From contig NZ_JANLCJ010000004.1 in assembly GCF_024979295.1 (NCBI RefSeq), positions 186,001 to 250,000 on the forward strand: a stretch of 64,000 nucleotides of DNA, read 5' to 3'. Shown here piece by piece: positions 1 to 8,394 of this stretch (position 1 is its first letter; every line of letters starts with the position of its first letter). The stretch comes from Herbiconiux daphne (lineage in GTDB: Bacteria; Actinomycetota; Actinomycetes; Actinomycetales; Microbacteriaceae). The notes below the pieces were generated by a model, which was given only the letters and a program-made list of their open reading frames with translations, did no database searches and was not told the DNA's origin. The position numbers and the translations under genes are program-made.

Positions 1-119
1 AGCCGATCGTGCTCGAAGACGGCTACATCCGGGTGCCCACGGGCTCCGGGATCGGTGTGACACCGATCCCGGAGCTCCTCGACGAGGTGACAACCGAGGT
101 GGAGTGGATCACCGCCTGA
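1..119 (+). CDS. Enolase/mandelate-racemase superfamily protein, C-terminal end only
   Basis: Only the last 38 codons are present; the frame starts at base 3 and the gene begins outside the window. The tail reads VLEDGYIRVPTGSGIGVTPI followed by an acidic end. This matches the closing capping-domain strand of mandelate-racemase/muconate-lactonizing enzymes, where a conserved G-x-x-x-V-P-x-x-P/S-G-x-G string ends the barrel region. The family abstracts a proton alpha to a carboxylate, usually of a sugar acid or hydroxy acid. It converges on the sugar ABC operon, with a shared hairpin terminator between them. The exact substrate cannot be told from the tail. Confidence 0.75.
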   Translation, partial: PIVLEDGYIRVPTGSGIGVTPIPELLDEVTTEVEWITA

Positions 120-128
120 CGGCGATGC

Positions 129-159
129 CGCCGGGTGGGCGGCTCACTCCCACCCGGCG
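129..159. terminator. Bidirectional hairpin terminator between convergent genes
   Basis: CGCCGGGTGGG (129-139) pairs perfectly with CCCACCCGGCG (149-159) across a 9-base loop. It lies just after the plus-strand stop at 117-119. The loop holds part of the minus-strand stop codon at 144-146, so it can serve both genes. There is no T tract, as is common in high-GC actinobacteria. Confidence 0.6.
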
Positions 160-1052
160 AGGAGTCCGCTGCCGACGACCGGCGCGGTGCCGGCTTCGCC
201 GGGCCACCAGTATTCGGTGAGCGCCCGGCCGACCACGCCGTTCAGAACAGCGCCCTCGGCCTCGGGCAGGAACGTGAGGTCGCGCGAACCCCGATTGGCG
301 AGCGCGAAGGCGAACCCGCCACCGGCCGCGAACCGCACGATTCCGCTGTCGACCCGCACGCCGGAGATGAAGCCCGACTTCGAGGCCGACGAGACCTCCG
401 GGGTCAGGCCGAGCTCAGCGGCGTAGGGCGAGACCAGCACGTAGCGCAGCGTCTGGTCGAGGTATTGCTGGGTGCCCATGATGCGCTCCGCGGTCTCGGA
501 GACCCAGGGCGAGAAGGCTTCTCCCGCCGCGATGAGCGTGTTGAGCCGGCACATGTCGGCCGTCGACGACACCGCGAGGTTGCCGGCATCCGGCTCGATG
601 ATGTCGAAGTCGATGCGGTTGAGCAGACGGATGCCGGGCAGCCCGAGGTCGTCCATCGCCGCGTTCACCACGGCCACGCCGCCCAGCAGGTCGACGATCA
701 TGTTGGTCGCCGTGTTGTCGCTGACCGCGATCATCATGGTCGCGACATCCTCGACCGTGGGCTCGAGGCCGCCGGCGAACAGCTTGAGCACCCCGGAGCC
801 GCCGACGCGGTCGTCGGCGTGCATGGTGAGGCGGGCGCCGAAGTCGACGTCACCGGCCTCCACCGCGCGCAGCAGGGCGACGAGGATGGGCTCCTTGATC
901 ACGCTGGCCGTCGGCAGCACGACCAATGGGTTGTAGGAGACGGTCTCTCCGGTGTCGAGGTTCTCGGCCTGGAGGCTGAACTCGCCGCTGAAACGGGAGG
1001 CGGCCGCCTCGATCCGGGACTGGATCGAGGCGGCCTGGTCGGCGGAGGTCAC
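144..1052 (-). CDS. Class A beta-lactamase-fold serine hydrolase
   Basis: 302 residues with the penicillin-binding/beta-lactamase triad. S50-x-x-K53 sits in TASVIKEP, SDN is at 111-113, and SKSG near residue 224 replaces the usual K-T/S-G. No signal peptide is visible, so the protein should stay in the cytoplasm, unlike true beta-lactamases; related proteins are annotated simply as serine hydrolases. The GTG start overlaps the stop of the sugar-binding lipoprotein gene by 4 bases (GTGA), so it is the last gene of the ABC operon and probably translationally coupled. An esterase or amidase role on the imported compound is possible (inference). Confidence 0.8.
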   Translation of the reverse strand: MTSADQAASIQSRIEAAASRFSGEFSLQAENLDTGETVSYNPLVVLPTASVIKEPILVALLRAVEAGDVDFGARLTMHADDRVGGSGVLKLFAGGLEPTVEDVATMMIAVSDNTATNMIVDLLGGVAVVNAAMDDLGLPGIRLLNRIDFDIIEPDAGNLAVSSTADMCRLNTLIAAGEAFSPWVSETAERIMGTQQYLDQTLRYVLVSPYAAELGLTPEVSSASKSGFISGVRVDSGIVRFAAGGGFAFALANRGSRDLTFLPEAEGAVLNGVVGRALTEYWWPGEAGTAPVVGSGLLAGWE

Positions 1053-2176
1053 TCGACGCCGTCCACGTTGCCGACGAACTTCAGGAACGAGGTGTCCGCG
1101 AGGAACTCGTTGTCGGGCACGAGCGCCGGCAGCATGGTGACCGCCGTGGTGCCGTCGGGGTGGTAGTCGAGGTAGTCGTTCTTGTCGAGCACCTTCTGCG
1201 GCAGCGGCGTGACGTCGGCCGGAGGGGTGACACCCGCGGCGAGCGCCTCGGCCATCGCGGCCGCGTACTCGCCCCAGTACGAGACGAAGATGTCGCCTTC
1301 GGCCACCCAGCGCGGGTCGTTGGCGAGAGCGGTGATGCCGGTGGTGTCGCCACCGAGCCCGCCGATCATCAGCGTGTCGTCACCGCCGAGGCCGGCGTCT
1401 TCGAGGGCGCGGAGGGCACCGCTCGTGGAGTCGTTGTTGACGGTGTAGAGGATGACGTTGTTGCCCGCCGGGATGCTCGGGATGAGCCCCTGGATGGCGT
1501 CGAAGCTGGGCTGCAGGGTCGACTGGCCGTCGAACTGGATGGCGTTCGCGCCGATGGTGGTCGTGGTGGGGGTGATGTCGGAGACGTCGACCACCTCGAG
1601 GCCCAGGATGTCGGCGATGGTGCTGTAGAAGTAGCGCACGCAGTCGTTGACCTGCTCGCCCGCGGCCGCGTTCTGCCCGAGCAGGATGGTGGTGTTGCTG
1701 GCATCCCACCCCTTCTCCTTGGCGAGGTTGCCGATGATGGTGCCGGTCTCGATGCCGAGCTGCTTGTTGTCGATGTTGAGGAATGAGCAGGCCGGGGTGT
1801 CGATGTTGATCGACACGCACGGGATGCCGCCCTGCTCGAGCAGCTGCGACACGCCGTCGGTGGCCGCCGAGACGGGGTAGAGCGCGATGGCGTCGGGCTG
1901 CTCGTCGATCATCAGCTGCACGTTCTGCAGCATGGTGGCGGCGTCGCCGTCGTTGTCGTACCAGTTGATGTCGAGGCCCGACTCGTCGGTGTTGATGTCG
2001 TCGAGCGTGGTGTGGATGACGTTGAACAGCGGAACGCTCTCGGCGTAGTTGGCGAACGACAGCGTGAAGGCGCCGTCACCGGAGGCGGTCGACCCCGCCG
2101 AGCCCGACGAGCACCCGGTCAGGACCACGGTGGCGGTCGCCAGCGCGGCGCCGGCGATCAGGATCTTCTTCTTCAT
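1049..2176 (-). CDS. Sugar ABC transporter substrate-binding lipoprotein
   Basis: 375 residues starting at the ATG at 2176, preceded by GAGAGAGGAAAAG. The open frame continues 20 codons upstream, but the lysine-rich signal peptide begins here. It has a lipobox LTGC with the acylated Cys at 22, followed by a Ser/Gly linker. The rest matches the periplasmic-binding type 1 fold (RbsB/LacI-like, Peripla_BP_4): a dividing FANYAE strand, an early ATMLQNVQLMIDEQPDAIAL segment and a hinge-like GGLGGDTTG segment. It would sit on the outer face of the membrane and deliver a sugar or polyol to the permease at 2244-3263. The ligand is unknown. Confidence 0.88.
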   Translation of the reverse strand: MKKKILIAGAALATATVVLTGCSSGSAGSTASGDGAFTLSFANYAESVPLFNVIHTTLDDINTDESGLDINWYDNDGDAATMLQNVQLMIDEQPDAIALYPVSAATDGVSQLLEQGGIPCVSINIDTPACSFLNIDNKQLGIETGTIIGNLAKEKGWDASNTTILLGQNAAAGEQVNDCVRYFYSTIADILGLEVVDVSDITPTTTTIGANAIQFDGQSTLQPSFDAIQGLIPSIPAGNNVILYTVNNDSTSGALRALEDAGLGGDDTLMIGGLGGDTTGITALANDPRWVAEGDIFVSYWGEYAAAMAEALAAGVTPPADVTPLPQKVLDKNDYLDYHPDGTTAVTMLPALVPDNEFLADTSFLKFVGNVDGVE

Positions 2177-2243
2177 GGGACTTTTCCTCTCTCGGTGGTG
2201 CAGGGCGGTGGAGCGGGTGGGTCGGGAGCGGGTCACGTCGCCG

Positions 2244-3263
2244 TCACTTCTTGCGGCGGCGCAGCACGCGGAGCTGACTCAACCCGACCGCCAGCAGGAG
2301 CACGACTCCCGTGGCGATGGTCTGGTAGAACGAGGGCACGTGCAGGATGGCCATGCCGTTCGAGAGCACGCCGAGGATGAGCACGCCGATGAGCGTGCCG
2401 GGCACGCCGCCCACACCGCCGGTGAGCGCCGCGCCGCCGAGGATGACGGCCGTGATCGACTGCAGGTTGGAGTCGATCCCGGCCGTGCCCGATCCGGTCA
2501 GCAGCTGGCTCGCGAGCACCACGCCGGCGAGCGCGGCGAAGGCGGAGCACAGCACGTAGACCGAGGCGGTGATGGCGTTCACCCGCACCCCCGCCAGGCG
2601 CGCGGCCTCGCGGTTGCCGCCGACGGCATAGATGCGCCGGCCGTAGGAGGTGTAGCGCAGCACGACGAACAGCACCACCGAGAGCACGAGCAGCAGCCAG
2701 ACGTGGTTGTTCACGTTGAGGAAGGTGCGGGCGGCCAGCACGCCGGCGTCGATGTCGTCGAACGGGATCTGCAGGCCGTTCGAGAGCGTGAGCGCCAACC
2801 CGCTCGTGATGGAGAGCATGCCGAGGGTCGCGATCATCGGGTTGATGCGGAAGCGCGTGATGATGATGCCGTTCACGAGCCCCGCGACCGAGCCGACGAC
2901 GATCACGGCCAGCAGTGCGGGCAGCAGCGGCCAGCCGTCGTTGGTGAGGATGGCGTAGAGGATGCCGCCGAGGGGCACGACGCCGCTGACCGAGAGGTCG
3001 AAGCCGCCCGAGATGACGGTGAGCGCCTGGCCCAGCGACACCAGGCCGATCACGCTCGACACCGAGATGATCGTGAGCATGTTGTTGCCGGTGCCGAACC
3101 GGCCGTCGAGGCTCGCGAACACCAGCCAGATGGCCACGAGGAAGACGACGAGGATGATGAACTGCGACCCGCTGGCGCCGAGTGCACCGCGGATGCGCGA
3201 CGGCACGGAGGGCGGCGCGGCCTTCGTCTCGGTGCCACCCGTCGGGCTGATGGTCGACGTCAT
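2244..3263 (-). CDS. Sugar ABC transporter permease (RbsC-like)
   Basis: 339 residues of hydrophobic sequence with about eight to ten membrane segments, of the BPD_transp_2 (RbsC/XylH/AraH) family. The conserved GGFDLSVSGVVPLGG string lies in the first half and a GGAALTGGVGGVPGTLIG segment near the end. The start at 3263 has AGGAGG six bases upstream and overlaps the ATPase stop as ATGA; a longer open frame reaching to 3974 runs antiparallel-in-frame through the ATPase and is spurious. The protein forms the channel of the ribose-type importer with the ATPase (3260-4762) and the lipoprotein (1049-2176). Confidence 0.92.
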   Translation of the reverse strand: MTSTISPTGGTETKAAPPSVPSRIRGALGASGSQFIILVVFLVAIWLVFASLDGRFGTGNNMLTIISVSSVIGLVSLGQALTVISGGFDLSVSGVVPLGGILYAILTNDGWPLLPALLAVIVVGSVAGLVNGIIITRFRINPMIATLGMLSITSGLALTLSNGLQIPFDDIDAGVLAARTFLNVNNHVWLLLVLSVVLFVVLRYTSYGRRIYAVGGNREAARLAGVRVNAITASVYVLCSAFAALAGVVLASQLLTGSGTAGIDSNLQSITAVILGGAALTGGVGGVPGTLIGVLILGVLSNGMAILHVPSFYQTIATGVVLLLAVGLSQLRVLRRRKK

Positions 3264-4762
3264 TGCGTTCCTCCTGCGTGTTGTAGCGCTTCGGATTGGG
3301 AGCCGAGACCGGGCTTGCTGATCTCGTGCACGATGCGGCCCTGCCGCATGATGAGCAGGCGGTCGCTCAGGATGACGGCCTCCTCGATGTCGGAGGTGAC
3401 GAGCAGTTCCGCCGCCCCCTGGTCGGCCAGCTCGCGGAGCAGGCGATGGATCTCGAGCCGCGCGCCGACATCCACGCCACGGGTGGGCTCGTGCAGCACG
3501 AGCACTCCCGCGTCGGCGGCGAGCCGCGAGCCGACGAGCACCTTCTGCTGGTTGCCGCCCGAGAGCTCGCCGACCGGCTGCGCGAGCGACTGGCTGCGCA
3601 CCCGGGTGCGCTGGGCCAGATCGCTCGCCGTGCGGCGTTCGAGTGCGGCCCGGATCCAGCCGAACCGGGTGAGCCGTGAGAGCGTCGGCAACGAGAGGGC
3701 GTGGGTGATGGAGTTGAGCAGCACGAGACCCTGCGACTTGCGGTCGGCCGGCACGTAGGCGATGCCGGCCCGCTGCGCCTGGATGGGCGATCCGAGATCG
3801 CCGATCGGGCTGCCGAGCACCTCGGTGCCACCCGTGGTTCCCGGGTGCAGCCCGCCCAGCGTCTCGGCGATCGTCTCCGGCCCGGCCCCGCGCACGCCGT
3901 AGAGGCCCACGATCTCGCCCTTCTCGACCGTGAAGCTGACGTCGTCGAGCACCGGCGCCTCGGCACGGTTCCACCCGTTCACCACCAGGGCGTTCGGGGT
4001 GGGGCCGGTCTGCCGCTTGGGCACGACCACCTCATCGGCGGGCCGGCCGAGCATCGACGAGATCACCTCGCGCGGGGTGGTCTCGGCGATGGCCTGCGAC
4101 TGCACGAGCGAGCCGCCGCGCAGCACGTGCACGGTGTCGCAGGAGCGGAACACCTCGTCGATGCGGTGGCTGATGTAGACCACGGCCACGCCGCGAGCGG
4201 CCAGCTGAGCCGTGAGGCCCAGGAGGTGGTCGCTGTCTTCGCTCTCGAGCGCGGCCGTCGGCTCGTCGAGCAGCACCACCCGCGACTGGCGCGCAAACGC
4301 CTTGAGAATCTCGACCAGCTGCTGCTGCACGAGCGGAATGGAGTCCATCGTCTCGCGCAGGGGCAGGTCGAATCCCAGCGCATCGGCATCGGCACGGGCC
4401 TGACGCAGGATGCCGCCGGGGCTCGTGAAGCCGAGGCGGCTCCGCGCCCGGCCGAGGCAGATGTTCTCGGCCACCGTGAGCCGGGGCACATAGACCAGCT
4501 CTTGTGGGATGAAGGCCACGCCGTGGTCGAGCGCCTCACGCGGGTTGGCGAACCGCACCCGCTCGCCGGCGACGGTCAGCTCGCCCTCGTCTTGACCGAT
4601 CGACCCCGCGATGATCTTGGCGAGGGTCGACTTGCCGGCTCCGTTCTCGCCGAGCAGTGCCGCCGTCTCGCCCGGCATCACCTCGAAGCTCACCTCGTCG
4701 AGCACCCGGTTTCGACCGTAGCTCTTGCCGATGGCGGCGACGGAGAGGGCGGGGGCGGCCAT
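3260..4762 (-). CDS. Sugar ABC transporter ATPase, double nucleotide-binding domain (RbsA/MglA-like)
   Basis: 500 residues, two ABC domains in tandem as in RbsA/MglA. Domain 1 has Walker A GENGAGKST (38-46) and Walker B VVLLDEPTAAL, but its signature is degenerate (LVQQQLVEI). Domain 2 has a degenerate Walker A (GVRGAGPE, no lysine), a good signature LSGGNQQK, and a Walker B VLVLHEPTRGVD in which the aspartate is His. One composite ATP site (domain-1 Walker A with domain-2 signature) therefore looks intact. Loss of the second Walker A lysine is usual in this family; the Walker B His is less so. It is the first gene of the operon, with about 200 bases upstream before the PucR gene. Confidence 0.92.
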   Translation of the reverse strand: MAAPALSVAAIGKSYGRNRVLDEVSFEVMPGETAALLGENGAGKSTLAKIIAGSIGQDEGELTVAGERVRFANPREALDHGVAFIPQELVYVPRLTVAENICLGRARSRLGFTSPGGILRQARADADALGFDLPLRETMDSIPLVQQQLVEILKAFARQSRVVLLDEPTAALESEDSDHLLGLTAQLAARGVAVVYISHRIDEVFRSCDTVHVLRGGSLVQSQAIAETTPREVISSMLGRPADEVVVPKRQTGPTPNALVVNGWNRAEAPVLDDVSFTVEKGEIVGLYGVRGAGPETIAETLGGLHPGTTGGTEVLGSPIGDLGSPIQAQRAGIAYVPADRKSQGLVLLNSITHALSLPTLSRLTRFGWIRAALERRTASDLAQRTRVRSQSLAQPVGELSGGNQQKVLVGSRLAADAGVLVLHEPTRGVDVGARLEIHRLLRELADQGAAELLVTSDIEEAVILSDRLLIMRQGRIVHEISKPGLGSQSEALQHAGGTQ

Positions 4763-4958
4763 GAGATCCTCACGATCGGGTGGTCGGGAACGCCGGCGAA
4801 GGCCGACTCACCCCACGGTAGAGATCGGTGCATCCGGCAACCATGGCGAGGAAGCCAACGTTGCCCAGCCGCACTTGGGAGTTCGCACACGTGGCGCGCC
4901 CCACGGGCCCGGGAATGTTTCGTCGCTGTTTCGCGCCCCCGATTCGGCGGCGCGATCG

Positions 4959-6605
4959 TCACATGGCGAGCAGTCGGAGCTGCAGCATGGCGTTGAACCG
5001 GGCGTCCGGATCGTTGACGTCGAGGCCCGTCATCTCCGCGATGCGGCGCAGCCGGTAGCGGCAGGTGTTGGGATGCAGATGCAGCACGGCGGCGGTCTTG
5101 GCGATGTCGCCGAACGCCGAGAGGAACGCGTCGAGGGTCTTCGCGAAATCGGTGTCGTTCTCGTCGTCGAACGCGATCAGTTCGGGAACGGGGCCGACCA
5201 GCTGGTCTTTGCGCGCAGAGATGCGTTCGTGCACCTCGAGCAGCAGCACGTCCATCTGCACGTCCTCCGACCTGACGGCCCGAGGCCCCGCCCACCTGGC
5301 CGACGAGCGCACGAGCTGCATGGTTCGATCGGCTTCCCGGCGGGAGGTCTCGATGTCGGCGACATCCCGAACCACCGAACCGAGGGTCACCACCACCGCA
5401 TCCTTGGCCATGCGGTCGACGAACCGCTGCGCCACCTGCTGGGTGTAGGCGCTGCGGCTCTCGGGCTCGGCGCGCAGGTGCAGCACGCCGTAGACGGTTC
5501 CCCCGACGGTGCCGGCGACCGACCCCGGATGCACCGCCGAGAGGTGCAGGGCGAGCGCGTGCGCGATGCGCGATTGCCGGGCGACCGACTCGGCCTGATG
5601 GTCGCGATCGTCGCTCTCACCCGGCACGAGCTCCACCGCGAGCACGCAGAACGAGCCGGAGTCGAGCTGGTGCTGGCGAGCCACGGAGCGAGCGGATGCC
5701 CCGCCCGCCAGCAAACCGGTGAGCACCGCTCGACGTGCTCGCCTCTCGGCGTCGAACTCCGCACGGCCGTGCATCAGCTGCAGGGCGACCAGTCGGGCCG
5801 CCTCGACGAACGAGCGCTCCTGGGCGCCGGTGAGGGGTTCGTCGACGACCGCCCAGAGCGAGCCGAGCACTTCGTTGCCCGCCGCGACGCGCACGATCGC
5901 GCGCGGGTGCACGCCGTCGCCGATGCTGTCGAGGTGCACCACCTCGTCGGCCGCGTAGACCGACTTGAACAGACCGTTGCTGCGGAACGACTCGACGTAG
6001 TTCTCAGGAACCTGCTTCGCGAGAACCGAGCGCTTGCGCGCGTCGTCGGCGCGGCCCTGGTCGTCGGAGTAGGCCACGATGTGCGAGTTGAGGTCTTCGA
6101 TCGTGATCGGGGCGTCGAGCAGTTGCGACACCGCGTTCGCGATCTCGAAGAGGTATTCGGTGTCGATCCGGCCCGAGGCTCCTGCCTCGTCGGCGCCTGC
6201 GGGAGCGTGCACGGCGAGGATGTTGGCGAAGGCCGTGGCCACCTGCACCCAGCCGACTCCGCGGCTCAGGCCGAAGACGGCGATGCCGGTCTCGGCCACG
6301 GCGTCGGCCACGTCGGCGTCGAAGCCCACGGGTTCGCGCAGCACGAGGGCGACCGCCGAGCCCTCCGACAGCACTTCGAGCAGGTCGATGATCGCGGCGG
6401 GCCCGGAAATACCGGCCCCCAGCACGATCGCGCCCTCGAGTGACGTCGGCGGGTCGAACGGGTCGAGCAGCACCACGGCGCTGACCGCGGCATCCGGATC
6501 GACACGCCCGTAGGCGACGTCGAGCACCGTGGAACCCACCTCGGTGAGCAGGCCGCCCAGCGAGACGGTCGGCCGCATCGACTCGTCGATGCTCAGGGGC
6601 TCCAT
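4959..6605 (-). CDS. PucR/CdaR-family transcriptional regulator
   Basis: 548 residues. An N-terminal purine-catabolism-regulator-type or GAF-like sensory part leads to a central GGDEF-like CdaR region. The C-terminal HTH_30 domain is easy to see: FLSAFGDIAKTAAVLHLHPN, then TCRYRLRRIAEMTGLDVND. This family usually activates carbon or nitrogen catabolic genes in response to a small molecule. It lies upstream of the sugar ABC operon on the same strand, so it probably controls that operon from the 4763-4958 gap (inference). The start is the ATG at 6605; the next upstream gene (MFS) ends at 6655. Confidence 0.85.
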   Translation of the reverse strand: MEPLSIDESMRPTVSLGGLLTEVGSTVLDVAYGRVDPDAAVSAVVLLDPFDPPTSLEGAIVLGAGISGPAAIIDLLEVLSEGSAVALVLREPVGFDADVADAVAETGIAVFGLSRGVGWVQVATAFANILAVHAPAGADEAGASGRIDTEYLFEIANAVSQLLDAPITIEDLNSHIVAYSDDQGRADDARKRSVLAKQVPENYVESFRSNGLFKSVYAADEVVHLDSIGDGVHPRAIVRVAAGNEVLGSLWAVVDEPLTGAQERSFVEAARLVALQLMHGRAEFDAERRARRAVLTGLLAGGASARSVARQHQLDSGSFCVLAVELVPGESDDRDHQAESVARQSRIAHALALHLSAVHPGSVAGTVGGTVYGVLHLRAEPESRSAYTQQVAQRFVDRMAKDAVVVTLGSVVRDVADIETSRREADRTMQLVRSSARWAGPRAVRSEDVQMDVLLLEVHERISARKDQLVGPVPELIAFDDENDTDFAKTLDAFLSAFGDIAKTAAVLHLHPNTCRYRLRRIAEMTGLDVNDPDARFNAMLQLRLLAM

Positions 6606-6645
6606 GGGTCTACGCTACCCGGACGAAAGGCACGCGTTCGCCGGC

Positions 6646-6664
6646 GCGCACCATCTAGGTGCGC
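6646..6664 (-). terminator. Possible hairpin at the end of the MFS gene
   Basis: GCGCACC (6646-6652) and GGTGCGC (6658-6664) form a perfect 7-bp stem with a 5-base loop overlapping the MFS stop codon (6655-6657). It is short, so termination here is only a suggestion. Confidence 0.3.
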
Positions 6665-8169
6665 TCGGCGCGCTCGCGCGTGGTGCGCTCGCCCTCCACC
6701 TTCAGCTTGCCGCTGCTCACCGCCGAGAGCGGGTTGGTGATGGCCTCGAGAGGCTTGCGTTCGGCGTTGACCCCGAAGATGAACGCCACGATGCCGCCCG
6801 CCACCATCAGTAGGCCGGCGCCGATGTAGCCGATGGTGATCGGCCCCCGGTCTTCGCCCTCGCCGATGAGCGTCGCGAACAGCAGCGGGGCCACGGAGCC
6901 GACGATCTGACCGATCGAGAAGAAGTACGAGATGACCTGCGACCGCATCTCGAGGGGGAAGAGCTCGCTCACCGTGAGGTAGGCCGACGACGCCCCCGCG
7001 CTGGCGAAGAAGAACGAGACGCACCAGAACACGGTCTGGGTGGTGGCGTTCAGCACGTCGGCCTGGAACAGGAAGCCCGAGATGGTGAGGATGATGCCCG
7101 CGAGTCCGTAGGTGGCGAGGATCATCTTGCGCCGCCCGATGGTGTCGAACAGGTGCCCGAGCACGAGCGGGCCGAGCAGGTTGCCGATGGCGAACGGGAA
7201 GAAGAAGTACTGCACCGCGTCGTTCTCGACGCCGTAGAAGTTCTGCAGGGCGAGCGCGTAGGTGAAGAAGATGGCGTTGTAGAGGAACGACTGCGTGATC
7301 ATCATCGTGAGCCCGACCACCGTGCGGTTCGGGTAGTCGCGGATGAGCACGCTGGCGATCTTCTTGAACGGGAGCCGGTCGAGCGGCTGCACCTCGATGG
7401 CCTGGTCGTCGGGCACCGGGTCGAGCTTCTTGCCGGATTCCTTCTCGACCCGGGCCTCGATGTCGTCGACCGTCTTCTCGGCGACGTCCTCCTTGCCGTG
7501 GGTCATCAGCCAGCGCGGGCTCTCGGGGATGTGCCGGCGCATGTAGATCATCACGAGACCGAGCACCGGGCCGATGAAGAAGGCCAGGCGCCATCCGATG
7601 TTCTCGGCGAAGTTGTCGGGGTTGAGGAAGAACAGGTTCGCCACCGATCCGAGGGCGGCGCCGCCCCAGTAGGTGCCGTTGATGGCGATGTCGACGCGAC
7701 CGCGGTAGTGGCTCGGGATGAGCTCGTCGATCGCGGAGTTGATGGCCGCGTACTCGCCGCCGATGCCGAGACCCGCGATGAACCGCATCGCGAAGAGGAA
7801 CTCCATGTTGGGCGAGAATCCGGCCGCCGCCGACCCGACGAGGTAGATGGCGAGCGTGATGATGAACAGCTTCTTGCGGCCGAACTTGTCGCTCAGGCGG
7901 CCGAAGACCAGGGCGCCGACCACCTGGCCGACGAGGTAGATGGTGCCGGCGAGGCCCACCTGCTGGGAGTCCATGCCGAGCGACTCCTGGAAGCCGTTCG
8001 AGGCGATGATCTGGATCTCGAGTCCGTCGAGAATCCACGAGACCCCGAGCCCGAACACGACCATCCAGTGGAATCTCGTCCACGGCAGCCTGTCCATGCG
8101 GGCGGGCACCAGGCTCCGCACGCTCTTCACCTTCGGCGAGCCACCCGCCGCATCCGTCTTCTCTGACAC
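6655..8169 (-). CDS. MFS transporter, sugar/metabolite:H+ symporter type
   Basis: 504 residues with about 12 membrane segments. Typical motifs are present: GRLSDKFGRKK after helix 2, RFIAGLGIGGEYAAI in helix 4, a PESPRWL string after helix 6, a long charged central loop (about residues 205-255) and a second GHLFDTIGRRK in the C-terminal half. This fits proton symporters for sugars or organic/aromatic acids. The start is GTG at 8169 with GGAGG seven bases upstream; the sequence at 8170-8394 holds the likely promoter. It probably imports a substrate used by the neighbouring catabolic genes (inference). Confidence 0.88.
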   Translation of the reverse strand: MSEKTDAAGGSPKVKSVRSLVPARMDRLPWTRFHWMVVFGLGVSWILDGLEIQIIASNGFQESLGMDSQQVGLAGTIYLVGQVVGALVFGRLSDKFGRKKLFIITLAIYLVGSAAAGFSPNMEFLFAMRFIAGLGIGGEYAAINSAIDELIPSHYRGRVDIAINGTYWGGAALGSVANLFFLNPDNFAENIGWRLAFFIGPVLGLVMIYMRRHIPESPRWLMTHGKEDVAEKTVDDIEARVEKESGKKLDPVPDDQAIEVQPLDRLPFKKIASVLIRDYPNRTVVGLTMMITQSFLYNAIFFTYALALQNFYGVENDAVQYFFFPFAIGNLLGPLVLGHLFDTIGRRKMILATYGLAGIILTISGFLFQADVLNATTQTVFWCVSFFFASAGASSAYLTVSELFPLEMRSQVISYFFSIGQIVGSVAPLLFATLIGEGEDRGPITIGYIGAGLLMVAGGIVAFIFGVNAERKPLEAITNPLSAVSSGKLKVEGERTTRERAERT

Positions 8170-8245
8170 GTCGCACCTCCGTTTCGCCGGTCGTTCATCG
8201 AGCGGATGCGGGCGACGCCGGCGGCGCGACCGAACGTACGCCGGT

Positions 8246-8345
8246 GTGAACGATTCCGCACGGGTGCGCCTGCTCGATGTCTGAGAACAGCCCCGTGAAC
8301 GATGCCTTCCTCGGTCTGTTGATGTTCGTGATTTGGTATTCGTGA
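8246..8345. promoter_or_regulatory. Upstream region of the MFS gene with two pairs of direct repeats
   Basis: The 225-base gap 8170-8394 holds no gene. It contains GTGAACGATTCC (8246-8257) repeated as GTGAACGATGCC (8295-8306), and TTCGTGA at 8325-8331 and again at 8339-8345 (14-base period). Such spaced direct repeats are common protein-binding layouts. The regulator is unknown. Confidence 0.35.
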
Positions 8346-8394
8346 ATTCCCGCGTCGTGCGGTCGTGCGGTCGTGCAGCGGGTGACGGATGCCC

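Noticed and set aside
2049..3758. A 569-codon plus-strand frame across the sugar permease and ATPase
   Set aside because: Composition is a shadow of the conserved transporter genes on the minus strand.
3264..3974. Upstream extension of the sugar permease frame
   Set aside because: It overlaps the well-conserved ATPase in another frame; the true start has AGGAGG and the ATGA overlap.
4763..4958. Promoter of the sugar ABC operon
   Set aside because: A repeated GCGAAACA/GACGAAACA string is present, but no well-spaced promoter or inverted repeat could be supported.
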